NCBI GenBank assembly: GCA_024500155.1
Contig: CM044874.1
Span: forward strand, 45,792,384 to 45,856,383
Length of the DNA: 64,000 nt
Source of the DNA: Chenopodium formosanum
Taxonomy: Eukaryota > Streptophyta > Magnoliopsida > Caryophyllales > Amaranthaceae
Direction: 5' to 3'
The translations under genes and the position numbers were made by a program. How positions within the stretch are numbered: the stretch's first letter is position 1; every line of letters begins with the position of its first letter. Positions 37,804-50,626 of the stretch are shown here, in pieces. The notes below the pieces were generated by a model. That model was not told the DNA's origin. It worked only from the letters and a program-made list of their open reading frames with translations, and searched no databases.

Positions 37804-39090
37804 TCAAATGGTTATGTCACGTCTTGCGAATCCGCCTATTATAGTGTAGACCGGATCCTTGTCGATATCCGAGCCACTAGTAGGCTGGACAGTTTTTTTC
37901 GACTTCCCCGAATTTGTCTTAGAAGTCGCTTTGGACTTCAAGACGTAGGACTTCAGCAAGCTCTTGTCAGCCAGACAGTCCAACGCCTGCTTGATATTAT
38001 AGCATTCGTTGGTGTCATGGCCCACTTCTTGATGAATGTGGAAGAATTTATTCTTGTTCCGTGAGTGAACGAAACTCTTTATAGGATTTGGCTCCTCTAT
38101 GGCCAGCCGGTCCTTCACCTCTATAAAGATGGTGTAGAACTCTTTATTAAATTCATATCGTGAAACATACGGTTTGCATTCATTCTTTTTCTTTTTGGAC
38201 GGCTGTGAGGTTCTTTAACCGCCTAAACTTCTTTTCTCTTTTTGCTCTCTTTGGAAATCTGAGCCGGATGAGCAAACCTACTCTCTTTTTTCTTATCGAA
38301 ATTCTTGGAGTCCGACTGATGGCTGGACGAGCAGAGGTCGGTGGCTTTAATAAAGCTCTCCGCCTCTATTAACGCCTCTTGAAGGGTACAAACCCTCATT
38401 TGGACAAGGTCGTACTTAAAGGTCGACCCGTCCTTCACACCCTTGAAGAAGTCTGTATAGGCTTCCTCATCAGACATCCCCTGGATTTGAGTTCTCACCA
38501 GGTTGAACCGCCTGACGTAAGAGTGAAGTCCTTCTCTATCTCCCTGTCTTGGCAAGGCTGTTCATAGAAATGTTGGAGGAAAACAAGAAGGCAAGCTTCC
38601 TAAAGCTGTCAATGCATCCGGCTAGCAAGTTGCCAAACCATTGTTGGGAAATGCCCTTCAATGTACTCGAGAAGCACCGACACCACATAGCATCCTCTAG
38701 CCCCTACATGTGCATGAGGTTGGAGTAGGCCAGGCCATGAGTTGGTCCTTTGGGTTAGTGGTGCCGTCATAGGCACCCACCAAGACATTCTTAACCTTGG
38801 CTGGTTGTGCCGCCTCGATTGTCACCTTGGTGAACGTAGAAGTTTGTTCACTAAGTTTGAATAGACGGAGCTGGGAGTCCAAAGGTTGGACATTGTATGC
38901 CGCCTGACCTCCAAAGAGGGGCGGCTGCATGAAATGAGGAGAATACGGGATTGTAGACCATAGGGGGTACGTATGGTGCACTCTCAATCATTTGAGGGCC
39001 AGAATGGACGGTATTACCGTATGTATGGCTCTGATGCAAGGATTGAATATTCCTTGTAGATATATTTTTGAAGCTTTCTAGAAATCTCAA
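37804..39090 (-). pseudogene. Gag of Tat copy B
   Basis: This is the same layout as copy A: capsid (38223-38555 and 38697-39090) with DEEAYTDFFKGVKDG, then the knuckle region 37804-38118. The knuckle reads FHIHQEVGHDTNEC, with Phe for the first Cys, so metal binding is lost. A frameshift lies near 38620. Confidence 0.8.
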
Positions 39091-39688
39091 ACTAGAGGCT
39101 GACTTAGACAGCTGTTAACTTCTCCTGTGGGTGGTGATTTCCCGAGCGTTAGGAGTAGATTTTTTGTTACCCAACAATTGATCCTCGCGGCGAGGATTTC
39201 TTGGACTCTACTGGGGAAAAAGGATCTTACTAGTCAAGGGTCGTGACTGCCTTGTCCTCTGGATGCGGAGTTGGCTTCTTGTCCTTGACTGACTTCCTCC
39301 TCTCTTGAGGAGTCTTCCTTACCGATCGACCCTTGATTAGGTTAGCCTTGCATTTGGTGATTAGATCTTTGATTTTACCCTTGAAACAAGTCATGAATTT
39401 CATGAGTTCCTCTCAGGTGACTGGGGCGGATCTGTTTGCCATTTGGGCTTTCCTTTCCGGCTGAACAGGGGGCCTGCTTGTACCCGCCAGGCTTTCACCC
39501 CGTTTCAGAGTGTCTTTGGGACGGATGCGTTTAGTGATGAGTGAGATATCTTTGGCTACGTATGTTTTGACCAGAGGATCATCATCCTCAGGGTCTGTAA
39601 AGACCTCCGGTTACTTAGCCTTAGTGTTTGGAGGCGGTACAGACTCTTGAACCATCCTTAAGGTACTCACCCCACTGACGGCGCCAAA

Positions 39689-40213
39689 TGTTTTTGGTGT
39701 TTTTGTCCCTCGAGAGAGTTACAGCTCGAGGGCTGATCCAACTACGCCTGTACCTGCAAAACAACGGACACTCCAGGTGTTTCGCCTCCAACGATTAAGT
39801 TAGTAATTAAATATGAGTAGGAGAATGTGCAGAAAATGAATTGAGATCTTCTCGGATTTCGAGATCAGGTGTTTCTCTTATGTAAGAGAATGTAGGGTAG
39901 GTGTAATAAATGATTGAATGTGTCCCAAAATTGGGGAATATCTCCCTATTTATAGGTTCATTGGGGAACGTGCCCTTTCTTAGTTTTTTGACCTAGATTT
40001 GGTGCGATGCGCCGTTTTGCGGTGCTATTCGGAATTGGGCCTTGAAGGCCGTAATTCTGGAAAGAATCTAAGGCTAACACATGTCAGTTGGCAATCGGCC
40101 CAATTGGACCTGCCTAGGCTTGACATGTGACCCTCTCTTATTGGTCCACGTGGACAGGGTATTTTTACCCAAAATAGAAGCAATGTTGGTTGACTGCTTC
40201 GTTGAAAGCTACA
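39689..40213 (-). repeat. 5' LTR of Tat copy B (525 bp)
   Basis: The ends are TGTTTTTGG and AGCTACA, and the PBS starts two bases inside. Duplicate of 2610-3139, with scattered substitutions and a short deletion near 39780. Confidence 0.85.
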
Positions 40214-43200
40214 AATTAATTTAGGCAAAATTGGCTAGAACATCACAAACTATTGCTTGGGTGAGCTTAATAATACAAACTTTAAGTTAAGCAATATATA
40301 ACACAGACTTTAGGGTGGGTGCGTAAACGACGTAAACTATTTTAAGTGTTAGAGATTCCACATTCCATATCAATATACTCCCTCTGTCCCTAATTATTTT
40401 CTCCGCTTGGCTTTTTAAGGTGTTCCCAAAAGATTGTCCCATACTACTTTTGGCATGTTTTCCCACTTGCATGAAGGAAACGTGTCCTCGACTTTAGTGC
40501 AATTACTTAATATAATTATGGATCGTATAATGGAGATAGTAATTCGTTTTTTTAGGTCGTCTATTCGTCTTGCTAGAGAATGCTATAGAACTTTGGGTTA
40601 GTAAGTAACAAACCCGAAGCCCGCCTAAACGCATCCTACAAGGTCACACATTAGGTTTGGATCAATAAAGAAACCCGAAGCCCAAAGTGGGCCTTAGGGT
40701 GACCGGCTAAGGAGGGAAGGGGAGAGAAAACCCTAACCTAATTAATAATAATATGATTTTATATTAATTAGTGTTTTTGAGAGAATAAAAAGATACAGTA
40801 TTCAGTTTTCTAAAAACAACGTAAGTTTTCTCTCAATATTTTCTCTCTAAAATCAATTCTCTACTCCAAGAAAGGTGAAAGGTTTTTTCCGTCCAACTAG
40901 CATTGGTGGAGTGTTGATTCATCCCGGTGGACCAAATAGAGGAGTTGCATTTGAGGCTCTTTAGAAGATTGCTAAGAGGATTCACGCTTCAAAGGTTAAT
41001 TCTAAACTATTATGTGATCCTTTATTTGTATATGCATGAGATCCTGTGTAGGTGCGTATGAATGAGATTCATGAAATTTCGCTTAGAGTACCTAAAACCC
41101 TACATTGCACTCTCTATCTCCCTCCTCATTGATATTTGTGTCAACCCATGTGCACCTTTTTTTTGCCCAAAGCCTTAATATGGTTTGGGGCAAACAATTG
41201 GAGACAGTATCATCTAACTTATGTAATTATTATGTAGATGTGTATGTCATATAATTTTTTTTTCTTTCTAAAAGATGAGCATATCATTTCTAAGAATATA
41301 ACATGTTAATTAAAAATATTGCGAAAACAAATATAAACATTAATCATATAGGGTAGGATCAGTATTAGGTCTTAAAGTACACAATATCACTTATCTTTTT
41401 GCAGATAAAATTTAAGTTTTTTTTTTTAATTTTTTTTTTCTTTTTGCATACATGTAGCCCCAAAAATTCATAAATTAAATTCATGTCTACATCAATAATA
41501 ATTCAGCAAACAAAACCTTAAATTTACCCCTAAATTTATCAATGTTAATTACACAAAAACCCTAAATTTACCCCTAAAAAAAGCAATAAAAATCAGTAAA
41601 ACAAAATGCCAATTTACAATCAGTAGTATCACACCAAATCAAAAATTTACTCATAATTCAATGAAAGTTAATCATACAAAACCATAATATGTCTTTTTCC
41701 GTGTTTATATCCTAAAATTAATATTCTAAATCAAATAAGTAAAGAACACTTACTAAGTAAAGGAAACCATGGTTGAGTTTTGTCTATAATCTTGGAGTTA
41801 GTCTTTACTAATTATAGTCTTCATCATCACCAATTTCATACGAAGTTGATACTTAATAGTAGTATAATAATATAGTAAAAGTGAAGAACAAATAACCAAG
41901 TTTATTTCTTCAACATAAAAAAGGTATCAAATTTATAGTATAGTAGTTATGTAAGAAGGGGGAGTGGGGTTAAATTTATAATTTTACTAGATGTGAATCT
42001 TAGTTTTTATAATTGTGTAAGCTACTTCAAAGACATATCAGTCAAAAGATGTAAAATCATTTTATTACAAACAATTTTATTAACATAAACCAAACTACAA
42101 AAATTAAAATAATGCACAGTATAAACAAATAGATGGAATAATAACATATGTAAATTGTAAAAGGTTGATATTTGTTTTCCTTAAGGTTTTTTCAGAGGAT
42201 TTTTTTTATTAAAAAAAAGCAATGAAAAGTAAAAAGTTTAATATATTTTATTAAACAACTTTGGAATCAATATTTAGAATTTGTTTTTAAAAAAAAAACA
42301 TATGAAAGGGATAAAAAGTTTAGGTGGGAAAAAAATTAAAGGAGAAGGTGACACGTGTACAATTTGAAAAAAGTGATGATGTCAGCAGGTTTTCCTTTAG
42401 TAATATTTATAAATTAGGAAAAAATAGGATAAAAAATCCAACCTTTGCACTTTCTTCTCCTAAAAATCTGAATTTCATTTTATTCCACAAAAAATTAAAC
42501 CTTTATACCCCACCTTCTCCGACAAATCCATTGTAAGTTATGTGCCACACGTCAGCCATTAATTAGTCAATTTCTTTGTTTAATTATTAAAAAATTAAAA
42601 ATAATTAATTTTTTTTTAAAAAAAAGTTTAAAATAATTCAGAAAAGCCAGCCCTACCCTCCTTCCCTGACAACCGTATCCCTACTGGTCACAAGAACCCA
42701 ACAACCCCATTTCCCACCGCCCACTGGAAAACCCAGCAACTCCTTAAGAGCCACCACCTACTCAGCCACCCAATCACCACTGTTGACCCTTAACCCCATC
42801 ACGACCCGTCCTTTACCAGCCGCCAACACCTCATCGAACTTTCCTATTTCCCTTACTTCTCCTCACAACAATCGTCCACCATAGCCGCCGCCACCATCAT
42901 ATATAACTCACAAAACCACCCCCCCCCATTGCCACCAAAAGCACAACACTACCCATCAATTTGTAAAAGAAAAAAAAAATTCAGCACCACTACCCCATAT
43001 ACTCTGCGAGAATTACCCTTGAACTTCCAACAACCATCACTTACTTCCCCTAACTCTAGAGGTGGCTTCGGCTTGGATTCTAGCCGGAAGAATAATAGAG
43101 GTGGCTTGGTTTTATGAAAATAGAAATCGTGATGGGAGTGGGGGTTGCAATTAGGGGAAGTGGTTGGAAGTGATTTTGGTTTGTTTTTATTCAATAGGGT

Positions 43201-43795
43201 TGCAGTTGAGGTGGTGACGGTTGTGAGGTGAAAAGGTGAGAAGGCGAGTAAGGGCTACGAGGTAGGTTGTTGTGTGGTGGCGGAATTGGTGGCGTTGGCG
43301 TAGCTGCTGTGTTTTAGTGACAATATCGGTATGTTGTGGCAATTGTAGGGGAGGAGAGAGGAGAGAGAAAGAGGAGGAGTGAGAAGGGAAAGTGAGAGAA
43401 TTAAAAAAAAAAAAACATTTTTAACATGTTTAATAGGTTAAAGGTCAAATGGATCTGTTGGAGAAGGTGGGTATAAAAGTCGGATTTTTGAGGAATAAAA
43501 TGAAGGTTGGATTTTTAGGAGAAAAAAGTGCAAAGGTTGGATTTTTAATTTCTATTTTTTTTTTATTTTATATCATTAAAAAAAAAGTGGCCGAAATCCG
43601 ATGGAATCTTCGACACCAAAAATAGTTTGTGTCATTTACTGCACTCAACCCTAAAGTTTGTGATGTTTATTGTTGTACTTAAAGTTCGTGCTATTAAGCA
43701 CACATACCCAAACAATAGTTTGTGTTGTTTTAACAATTTTTCCGTTAATTAATTATGTACAGAGTTTAGAAAAATAATTAAACTCTATATATATC
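40214..43795. mobile_element. MULE-like element copy B
   Basis: Duplicate of 3140-6893, with TIRs at about 40214-40360 and 43620-43795 and the inner inverted pair at about 42440-42540 and 43440-43560. Deletions relative to copy A lie near 40360 (about 105 bp), 40961 (about 16 bp), 41990 (about 23 bp) and 42127 (about 40 bp). The last two have short direct repeats at the breakpoints. No coding capacity. Confidence 0.6.
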
Positions 43796-45538
43796 ATTAA
43801 TATATAAAGCCAATATCGCAGGTAGGCCATGAGGTAGTGACCCTTGGCATTCTTGTTTTTCACCAAGTGTTGCGCTTGTAGTCGATAAATAGATATTATT
43901 TTGATTGGATTAGATACCACGTTAGACTAGATTGGATAGATTTTGTAAGATAAAAATATTATATAGAGTTTTTATTATCAACATACGTCGAATATTTCAT
44001 TTATACAAAATTAATCACCTTTTAAATAATATCCTATAACTCTATTCTATTCCCATCATAAAATTCATTTTAAAAAGTTCCTTAAAATAAGGTCCCCTTA
44101 TAATATATTTAATTTATTTTAAAAAAATAGAGAATCAGTGAAAAAAGTATAGGTTTTAATCAGTAAAAATAAATATAGTTTGGTAAAAAAAAATACTACA
44201 AAATAAATAATAATACCTTAGATATCTTTACAAACAAAGCTATAAAGAGTACACTGTTATGTAAATAAGCGATATGACTGTATTACCAAAACGTTTAACC
44301 AAAAACACTGTTTTGTAAAAAAAGTGTCATGCCACATAGACGAAAAATTGGTATTATTGTGACACATATATGATGCTATGTAAGTGAAATTTTCATAGAT
44401 TTTTAAAGATAAAAATGTTGTATAAAATTTTATTTTCGATATACTTATAATATTTCATATTAAAAAAATTAATCATAACTTTTGAAAAATATCTTATAAT
44501 TCGGTACTATTTACATCATACTATTTGTTTTTAAAAGTACTTTAAGATAAGATCCAATTATAATATAATTAATTTATTTACAAAAAAATAGAAAATTAGT
44601 GAAAATAATTGAATTAGTAAAAATAATTTCAATTTGGTGAAAATTTTTTCACTTCAGCAAAAATAATTTAAGTTCAATAACAATAGTTTCAAGTCAATAA
44701 TAACATAGATATCTATTTACAAGAAAAAAAATAAAAATACATTATTCTATAAATAAGTTATAGGATATCCTATGTCTAAACGTTTTGCAATATCTGCTAT
44801 TCAATATATATATATATATGTCCTGCATCATTGAAAACACTATTCTACAAAAAAGCGATATGATATCGTATGTCTAAATGTCCCGCATTATTAAAAGGGA
44901 TTACATGACCGTATTGATGGAAATTCAAGCCAAAAAGTTTATCCTAAAATTTTATCAACAATCCGGGCTTATATTATGATTGATTAATATAAATCCCTTG
45001 AGCCTATATTGCAACTATAATTTCTATTGTAACAAGCATTTGGTGATAAATAAGGCCTTGTTTGTTAAAAATAAAAAAAAATTAACAAATTAAAACTTTT
45101 AGCTTATTGGGACTTTTTAGAGGTTTGACCAAATAAAAAGTTAATTTGTATGTTTGGGAAATAGTTTATTGAAAAAGCTTTTTCAAACAACTCTTTTAGT
45201 AGCGTTGTTTGAAAAGGCTCAATGGTACAACATTTTAAAGCTAGCTTATTCATTTTATGTTTCAGTTATTAGATACATTAAAATAGGTAACGATTAACAA
45301 CTAATAATTAAAAACTATTTACTAAACATTATCACACAATAAATTAATCAAACAAATTAACATACTCAATTATATCAATCACCTACTAACTAATTACCTA
45401 ACAAGGTCATAGGTTATAGCCTCGCCAAAACGATAAAGAGTATTATTTATTAACAGTACCATTTACATTTTTTGACTTCCAAAATTTTAACATTAAGGTT
45501 GTGCTATTGATTTGTTTGGGCAAGCCAACAGTTGTTCT
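43796..45538. other. AT-rich non-coding DNA, duplicate of 6894-8757
   Basis: Follows copy A base for base with a few percent change. The AT tract is short here. No gene is seen. Confidence 0.7.
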
Positions 45539-45546
45539 GTTAAGAA

Positions 45547-46807
45547 TAGAGTTGTTCAATGGACAGAGGGTCCATCAAAAGCCCTGACCCAGCCCAATTA
45601 TAAACGGGCCAGGCCCGTCCAATAATTAAACAGGCCGGGTCCTTATAGGGTCAGCTAACCATGGATCCTTACAGGGCTGGGCTGAGCTCTTATAGGGTTT
45701 ATAATTTTTTGGCTGGACTCTTATAGGGTCTATTTTTTTTTTACTCTTATAGGGTCTATAATTACTAGTATTAAAATCAAAAACAAATTTCCAAAGATAT
45801 TTCCTCCTTTCTAATGTCAGTTTCAAAAAAACAAAAAAAATTCCCTTTTAAAATCCTCTATTTCCCCCAAATGATGAACCCTAAAAATATTCCCAAATTC
45901 TAAATCTTCAATTTATCACCTTCTTGCTTGCCGCTCTCAATCGTTGATTCCGTCATATCATTTCAATTACCAAGGTATGTTGTTCGATTTCGCTCAATTC
46001 TTCTCGATCATATTCAAGTAGTACATTTTAATTTCTTTTTTCAATTATTTTGATTTGTTTCATCTGGAATTTGTATGTTTTTGTGATTTTAATTATTAAT
46101 GAGAAGATTAATGTAGTTTCCTATGCAATTTGTATGTTTCTTCTATTGCTAATTTTGTCAATTTAGTTTAGTTTGAAATTAGGAGCTCTGTTTAATATGT
46201 AATATCGGGTTTCGATTAAATTTTGCTACCCCTATTTTGTTTTTGTAATGTATTTGGATTAATAATTGTTATTGGGATTTGATCTGTAACATTGTTTTCG
46301 CCTGATTTTTGTTATCCCATTTTGTTTGTGTGTTTGTTTGGAGTACCAATTGTTAGTGTAGTTTGTGATTCTTTTTTCGCCTAAATTTTGTCACCCCCAT
46401 TTTGTTTTTTATGCGTGGACATTGGAGTACCAATTGTTTCGGGTGCAATTACCCTCGTTTTGTTTGTGTATGTTTCGTGTACTAATTGTTATGGGCGTTG
46501 ATGTAGCTGGAAGCTTTGTGTACTTAGTAATAGCGTATTTTTTGGTCTTACTCAGTTCTCTACTTTTAACTTGTTGGCTTAGGCCCTTTATAAGGCCCCT
46601 TAAAGACCCTTTATAATTCTCTTAATTATATTGTGTTTACTATCTGGTGGTTGTACCTTGTGTATACATTTTTAAATGGGTCGGGCCGGCCGGGCTTTAT
46701 GGCCCATGGACTAGTTCGGCCCATTTGGATTAGTCTTAGCCCGGCCCGACCCGGCCCATTTCATATAAAGCCCTGACCGGCCTGGCCCGGCTCGTTGAAC
46801 AGGTCTG
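45547..46807. mobile_element. Non-autonomous hAT element (1,261 bp)
   Basis: Copy A shows the empty site. Here the site is split, with GTTAAGAA on the left (45539-45546) and CTTAAGAA on the right (46808-46815), an 8-bp target duplication with one change. The ends are TAGAGTTGTTCAA and, inverted, CAGACCTGTTCAA. An 8-bp duplication and a (T/C)AGAG start are hAT traits. GGCCCGGCC-type repeats lie near both ends. There is no transposase frame. 45890-46600 resembles a captured promoter and 5' untranslated region with an AAGGTATGT donor-like site at 45970. Confidence 0.85.
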
Positions 46808-46859
46808 CTTAAGAACTTAAGCACAATGAGTATTCTCAAAAATCAGTTTGAAATACATC

Positions 46860-47647
46860 TGTAGGCAATTTTTATCTCACCCTACTGTGGGTTATGATTT
46901 TGGGCATGTTGGTGATCCTAGGGAAGAATCTAGAGAAAGAGAGTTGTCATTAAGTCGTAGGAACTTATAAACCGTTCATGATTGTGAAGGTTACATCTCA
47001 TTAACAATTACAGCGATTGCTAACTCTATAGTTGTGTGGAACTATGACCGAATAATTTGGGATGATGGTACAAACTTGTCTTTCAAAGAGCTCAAATCCG
47101 CCCTAAATAGGCAACTACTTGATCCTTATTAACATTCATGTGCGCTTATCTATCAACATACATAAATCAAATTAATCCTAAACAAGTTTAATCTATGTTT
47201 GTTGATTATTAATGTTCAATTAGCTCTAATACTTGTGATCACTTGAATTAAGACCATCTTAAACCTAAATCTGAATATTAATTATCTTATTAGGCGTGAT
47301 TTTAATTGCAAATTATCTTTAAACCTGCGAAAAGGGGCTTGATCAAGCATTAAATTATCGAAGCAACATAAAATTATTATCGTAATCAACATAAATATAT
47401 CGTTATTAGTAAGATCCTAAGCATGATACTAAATATATTAACAACAATCCTAGCATGTTACTAATAACGAAATCTACACGATATCCTTAGCACGATTTTT
47501 ATAAAAAAAAAAAAAAAAAAAACAATTAAATTACTCACTTTGATGCCTCGACTTTCTTGTTACAAAATAATACACACGGTTGTAAACTTCGAGAGAGTGA
47601 AATCAATAAAGTAAATAATAAATAAAAAGAATTAGAGATAGAAATAC
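46860..47647 (-). repeat. Gypsy LTR remnant, longer duplicate of 8829-9369
   Basis: It begins TGTAGGCAATTT and extends past the duplication breakpoint at 47397 into sequence resembling the reverse complement of 49900-50040. It ends near a 20-base A run and the LINE start. Confidence 0.6.
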
Positions 47648-48716
47648 TGTTACAGAGGATATTTGCAATGTTGTGATGATTTTTTTTGAAAATGGCAAAG
47701 TATTAAGAGAAATTAACTGTACTAATCTTGTGTTGCTTCCTAAAGTTGATCAGCCTAAGTCTATCACTGATTTTAGACCCATTGCTTATTAACTTGTGGT
47801 ATACAAGGTGATCACTGAACTGATTAGTTTGAGATTAAAGCAGGTGTTGCCTCAAATCACTTCTCAAAATCAGTCTGGTTTTGTGAAGGGCAGGAGAATT
47901 TTCCATAATATTTTGTATTGTGTAAGATTTGGCAGGGAGATACCAATGGAAGAATTCCCCTCCTAGATGTATGTTTAAAGCTGGCATCTGAAAAGGTTAT
48001 GACTCTGTGATTTGGGAATTTATGAGAGATAAGCTTATTGCTTTACACTTTCATGTCCATTTTATTAATTTGATTATGGAGTGTGTTACTTCCCCTAGTT
48101 TCTCTCTGGTGATAAATGGGGATGTTCAAGGTTATTTTCCCTAGGAAAAAGGGCTTGACACAAGGGGATCCTTTATGGAATATCTTACAAGGTTATCTCG
48201 GAATATTGGGATGCATAAGGATTATATGTTCCATCCTAGATGTAGGGGAATAAAGCCAAATCATCTTATTTTTACTGATGACTTAATAGTCATGAGCAGA
48301 GGTGACACTAGCTTTGCTTCTTTATTGATGAGGTGACAGAAAAATTTGTTGAGCTTCTGGTTCCATTGCAAATGATGGGAAATCAAATGTGGATTTTTGT
48401 AATGTTAATCTAAGTGAGAAGGAGGGGATTAAGAGTATTTATGGATTCCAGGAAGGGGTGCGACCTTACAAGTACCTTGGTATGAGAAATAATGCCAAGA
48501 AAATGTCAAAGTACGATTTTAGTGTATTGATTGACAAATATGTTGCTAGAATTAGATCGTGGGGTGGGTGAACTATGTCATGTGCAGCCATGGTGATTTT
48601 AGTTAACTCTGTGCTCATGTCATTGCATACTTATTAGGCATCTCTCTTTATTTTGCCCAAAAGAGTGTTGGATGGAGTGATAACCATTTACAGGAACTTC
48701 ATTTGGGATGGGAAGG
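47648..48716 (+). pseudogene. L1-type LINE ORF2 fragment (RT), both ends truncated
   Basis: Readings in order are FFENGKVLREINCTNLVLLP, KSITDFRPIAY, LPQITSQNQSGFVKGRRIF, a decayed middle, FTDDLIVMSR (the RT active-site block, normally FADD), and the post-RT region YKYLGMRNN, ARIRSWGG and LPKRVLDGVITIYRNFIWDG. This order is specific to plant L1 elements. Stops and frameshifts are frequent. The 3' end is cut by the gypsy LTR at 48717. Confidence 0.85.
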
Positions 48717-49328
48717 TGTAAACGCCCAATTGTGTCTCCCCAAAAACAAAACCCAGTGATGAATACTTTTCACGTCTCTTGATTATCGAATGAGGTGAAA
48801 GTGTGAAAAGTCTTGTGATGTGTTAGTTTTAATAAAAATCTTTATTTCTGTTTTTGAAAATCTTCTCTATTTATGGAAAAAGCCAGTCCAATTTATCCTA
48901 GTCCATGATAAGGATCAAATATTAGTGTAGTTGGGTCGAGCTCGTAAAGAGCTTTCCAATGATATATTATAAGCCCAATTTCGATGAATAATGAGGAAGT
49001 TATGGTCCAAGTACTAAATTGGGTATGAAATGGATTTATGGCCCAATGATCTTGAAGAGCGCCCATTAATTATTATTCCTAAAATTATTAGGATTGATTA
49101 TAGTCTTCTATAATAGTATAGAAGATTATTTTAAGTTCTAATGGCATTAGGATTGATAAGTATTCTTTTAGAAAAGTAATGAATTTGGTTTGAAATAAAA
49201 CAAGTGTTTTATATTGATAAAATCTGATTTAAAAATAATTAAAACGGAGTTTTTATTGCTTAATTTTATTGAGAAGAGAATTCCGTAGAAAAGCTCATTT
49301 TATCTTTTAACCAGCGCCAAACGACAAG

Positions 49329-49358
49329 CCTGTCGCCATGCGTGAACCTGGCGACAGG
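49329..49358. repeat. Perfect 10-bp inverted repeat upstream of LTR TATA box
   Basis: CCTGTCGCCA and TGGCGACAGG are separated by 10 bases. They lie 60 bases upstream of the TATA box. Confidence 0.9.
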
Positions 49359-49417
49359 GATCTGTTTTATTCCGAATCAAATTCTGATTTGTTTCTATCA
49401 ATTCCGGTCTATTTTCT

Positions 49418-49425
49418 TATAAATA
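49418..49425 (+). promoter_or_regulatory. TATA box of gypsy LTR
   Basis: TATAAATA within TTATAAATAGGGG, followed by a CT-rich leader typical of plant transcription starts. Confidence 0.6.
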
Positions 49426-50609
49426 GGGGTCTTATTTCCCCGTTTTTATTCATTCACAACCATCTATTTATGTTCTCTCTCTCTAAAAGGCTAGAAGCTT
49501 ATTTTTTTCTTTCTTTTTCTAAACCATCATCTTTTTGCAAATTTCCACATTCACATGTTTTAGACACACATACCCAAGTTTGAAGTTGCCCTCGCCCTAG
49601 ATGTGAAAGGTTGATAATTTCTGAGGGTTTGGTCCCAAATCCCTATTTCAATTATTTAATTTAATTGTTTGATTTAATATTTTCCTTGAAGTTACTAACA
49701 TGTGTATTTTGTTATTAAAAAGAGATACGAGGCATCCAAGTAAGTATTTTAATTATTTTGTTATTCTTTTGATATAGAAATCATGTTTAGATTATATTAG
49801 TTCCTAGTATCATGTTAGGATGTCTTTATGATTCCTAGTATCATGTTTAGGTTATTAACTAAGATTTCTAATATCATGTATGTTTCTAGTATCATATTTA
49901 GGTTGCTTCCTATTTCTTTCCTAATATCATGTTAGTATCATGTTAGGGATGAAGCTTTGATCTATAATGTTTAGTGACATGCTAGGGTTTGTTATTAACC
50001 TTGTTAGTATCATGCCAAGGATCTTGCTAATATTATTATGTTTTATTGAGATTATTATTATGATGATTATTTATATGTTGCTTGATATATATTATTATTG
50101 TTATTGCTTGATCACGCCTTTTATGCATGTTTAAAGGGAATTTGTACTTGTAATCACGCTTAATAAGATAATTAATAATCTTCTTTAGGCTAATATGATT
50201 ATAATTCAAGTGATCATCGATAATAGATTTTTTGTGTATTAATATTCAACCAACATAGACTAAACATGTTAAGAGTTAATCTAATGATAGTATGTTAGTT
50301 AGAAAGCTCACATGAATATGAGAAGAATAAAGTAGAGGCCTATTTTTAGGGCAGTTTCAATCTCTTTTAGGTTGGATTTGTACCTTCATCCCTGAATACC
50401 AATTCATGGGTCCAGACCCCTATGGAGTTAGCAATCTCATGGATCGTGAAGGGGTGTAACATTCACTATGTGAACGGTTTACAAGTTCCTAAAACTTGTT
50501 GGCGACTCTTTTACTCTAGCTTCCTTCCCTTTAGATGCCACCATGTTTAAGTGTATGATCACAGTGGGACTCAAGTGTTGGATGCTTGAAATATTCCCTA
50601 CAGTTTTTT

Positions 50610-50626
50610 TGGCGACTCAATTGGGG
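50610..50626 (+). promoter_or_regulatory. Primer-binding site of plus-strand gypsy element
   Basis: TGGCGACTCAATTGGGG resembles the TGGCGACTC-type PBS of plant gypsy elements and is followed by a G run. Confidence 0.65.

Larger units (their letters stand above)
34806..40213 (-). mobile_element. Tat-like Ty3/gypsy copy B, 3' part removed by copia
   Basis: Right to left: LTR 39689-40213, PBS, gag, protease, RT, RNase H and the zinc-binding head of integrase. The integrase core, accessory region and 3' LTR are missing. From 37051 to 40213 it is the duplicate of copy A. All domains carry stops or shifts. Confidence 0.85.
48717..50602 (+). repeat. 5' LTR of plus-strand gypsy element (about 1.9 kb)
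   Basis: It begins TGTAAACGCCCAATTG immediately after the LINE and ends CCTACA just before the PBS. It has a TATA box at 49418-49425, then CT-rich transcribed sequence and an intron-like AT-rich stretch with many TAGTATCATGTTAGG repeats (49790-50040). The exact 3' edge is taken from the last CA before the PBS. Confidence 0.7.
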
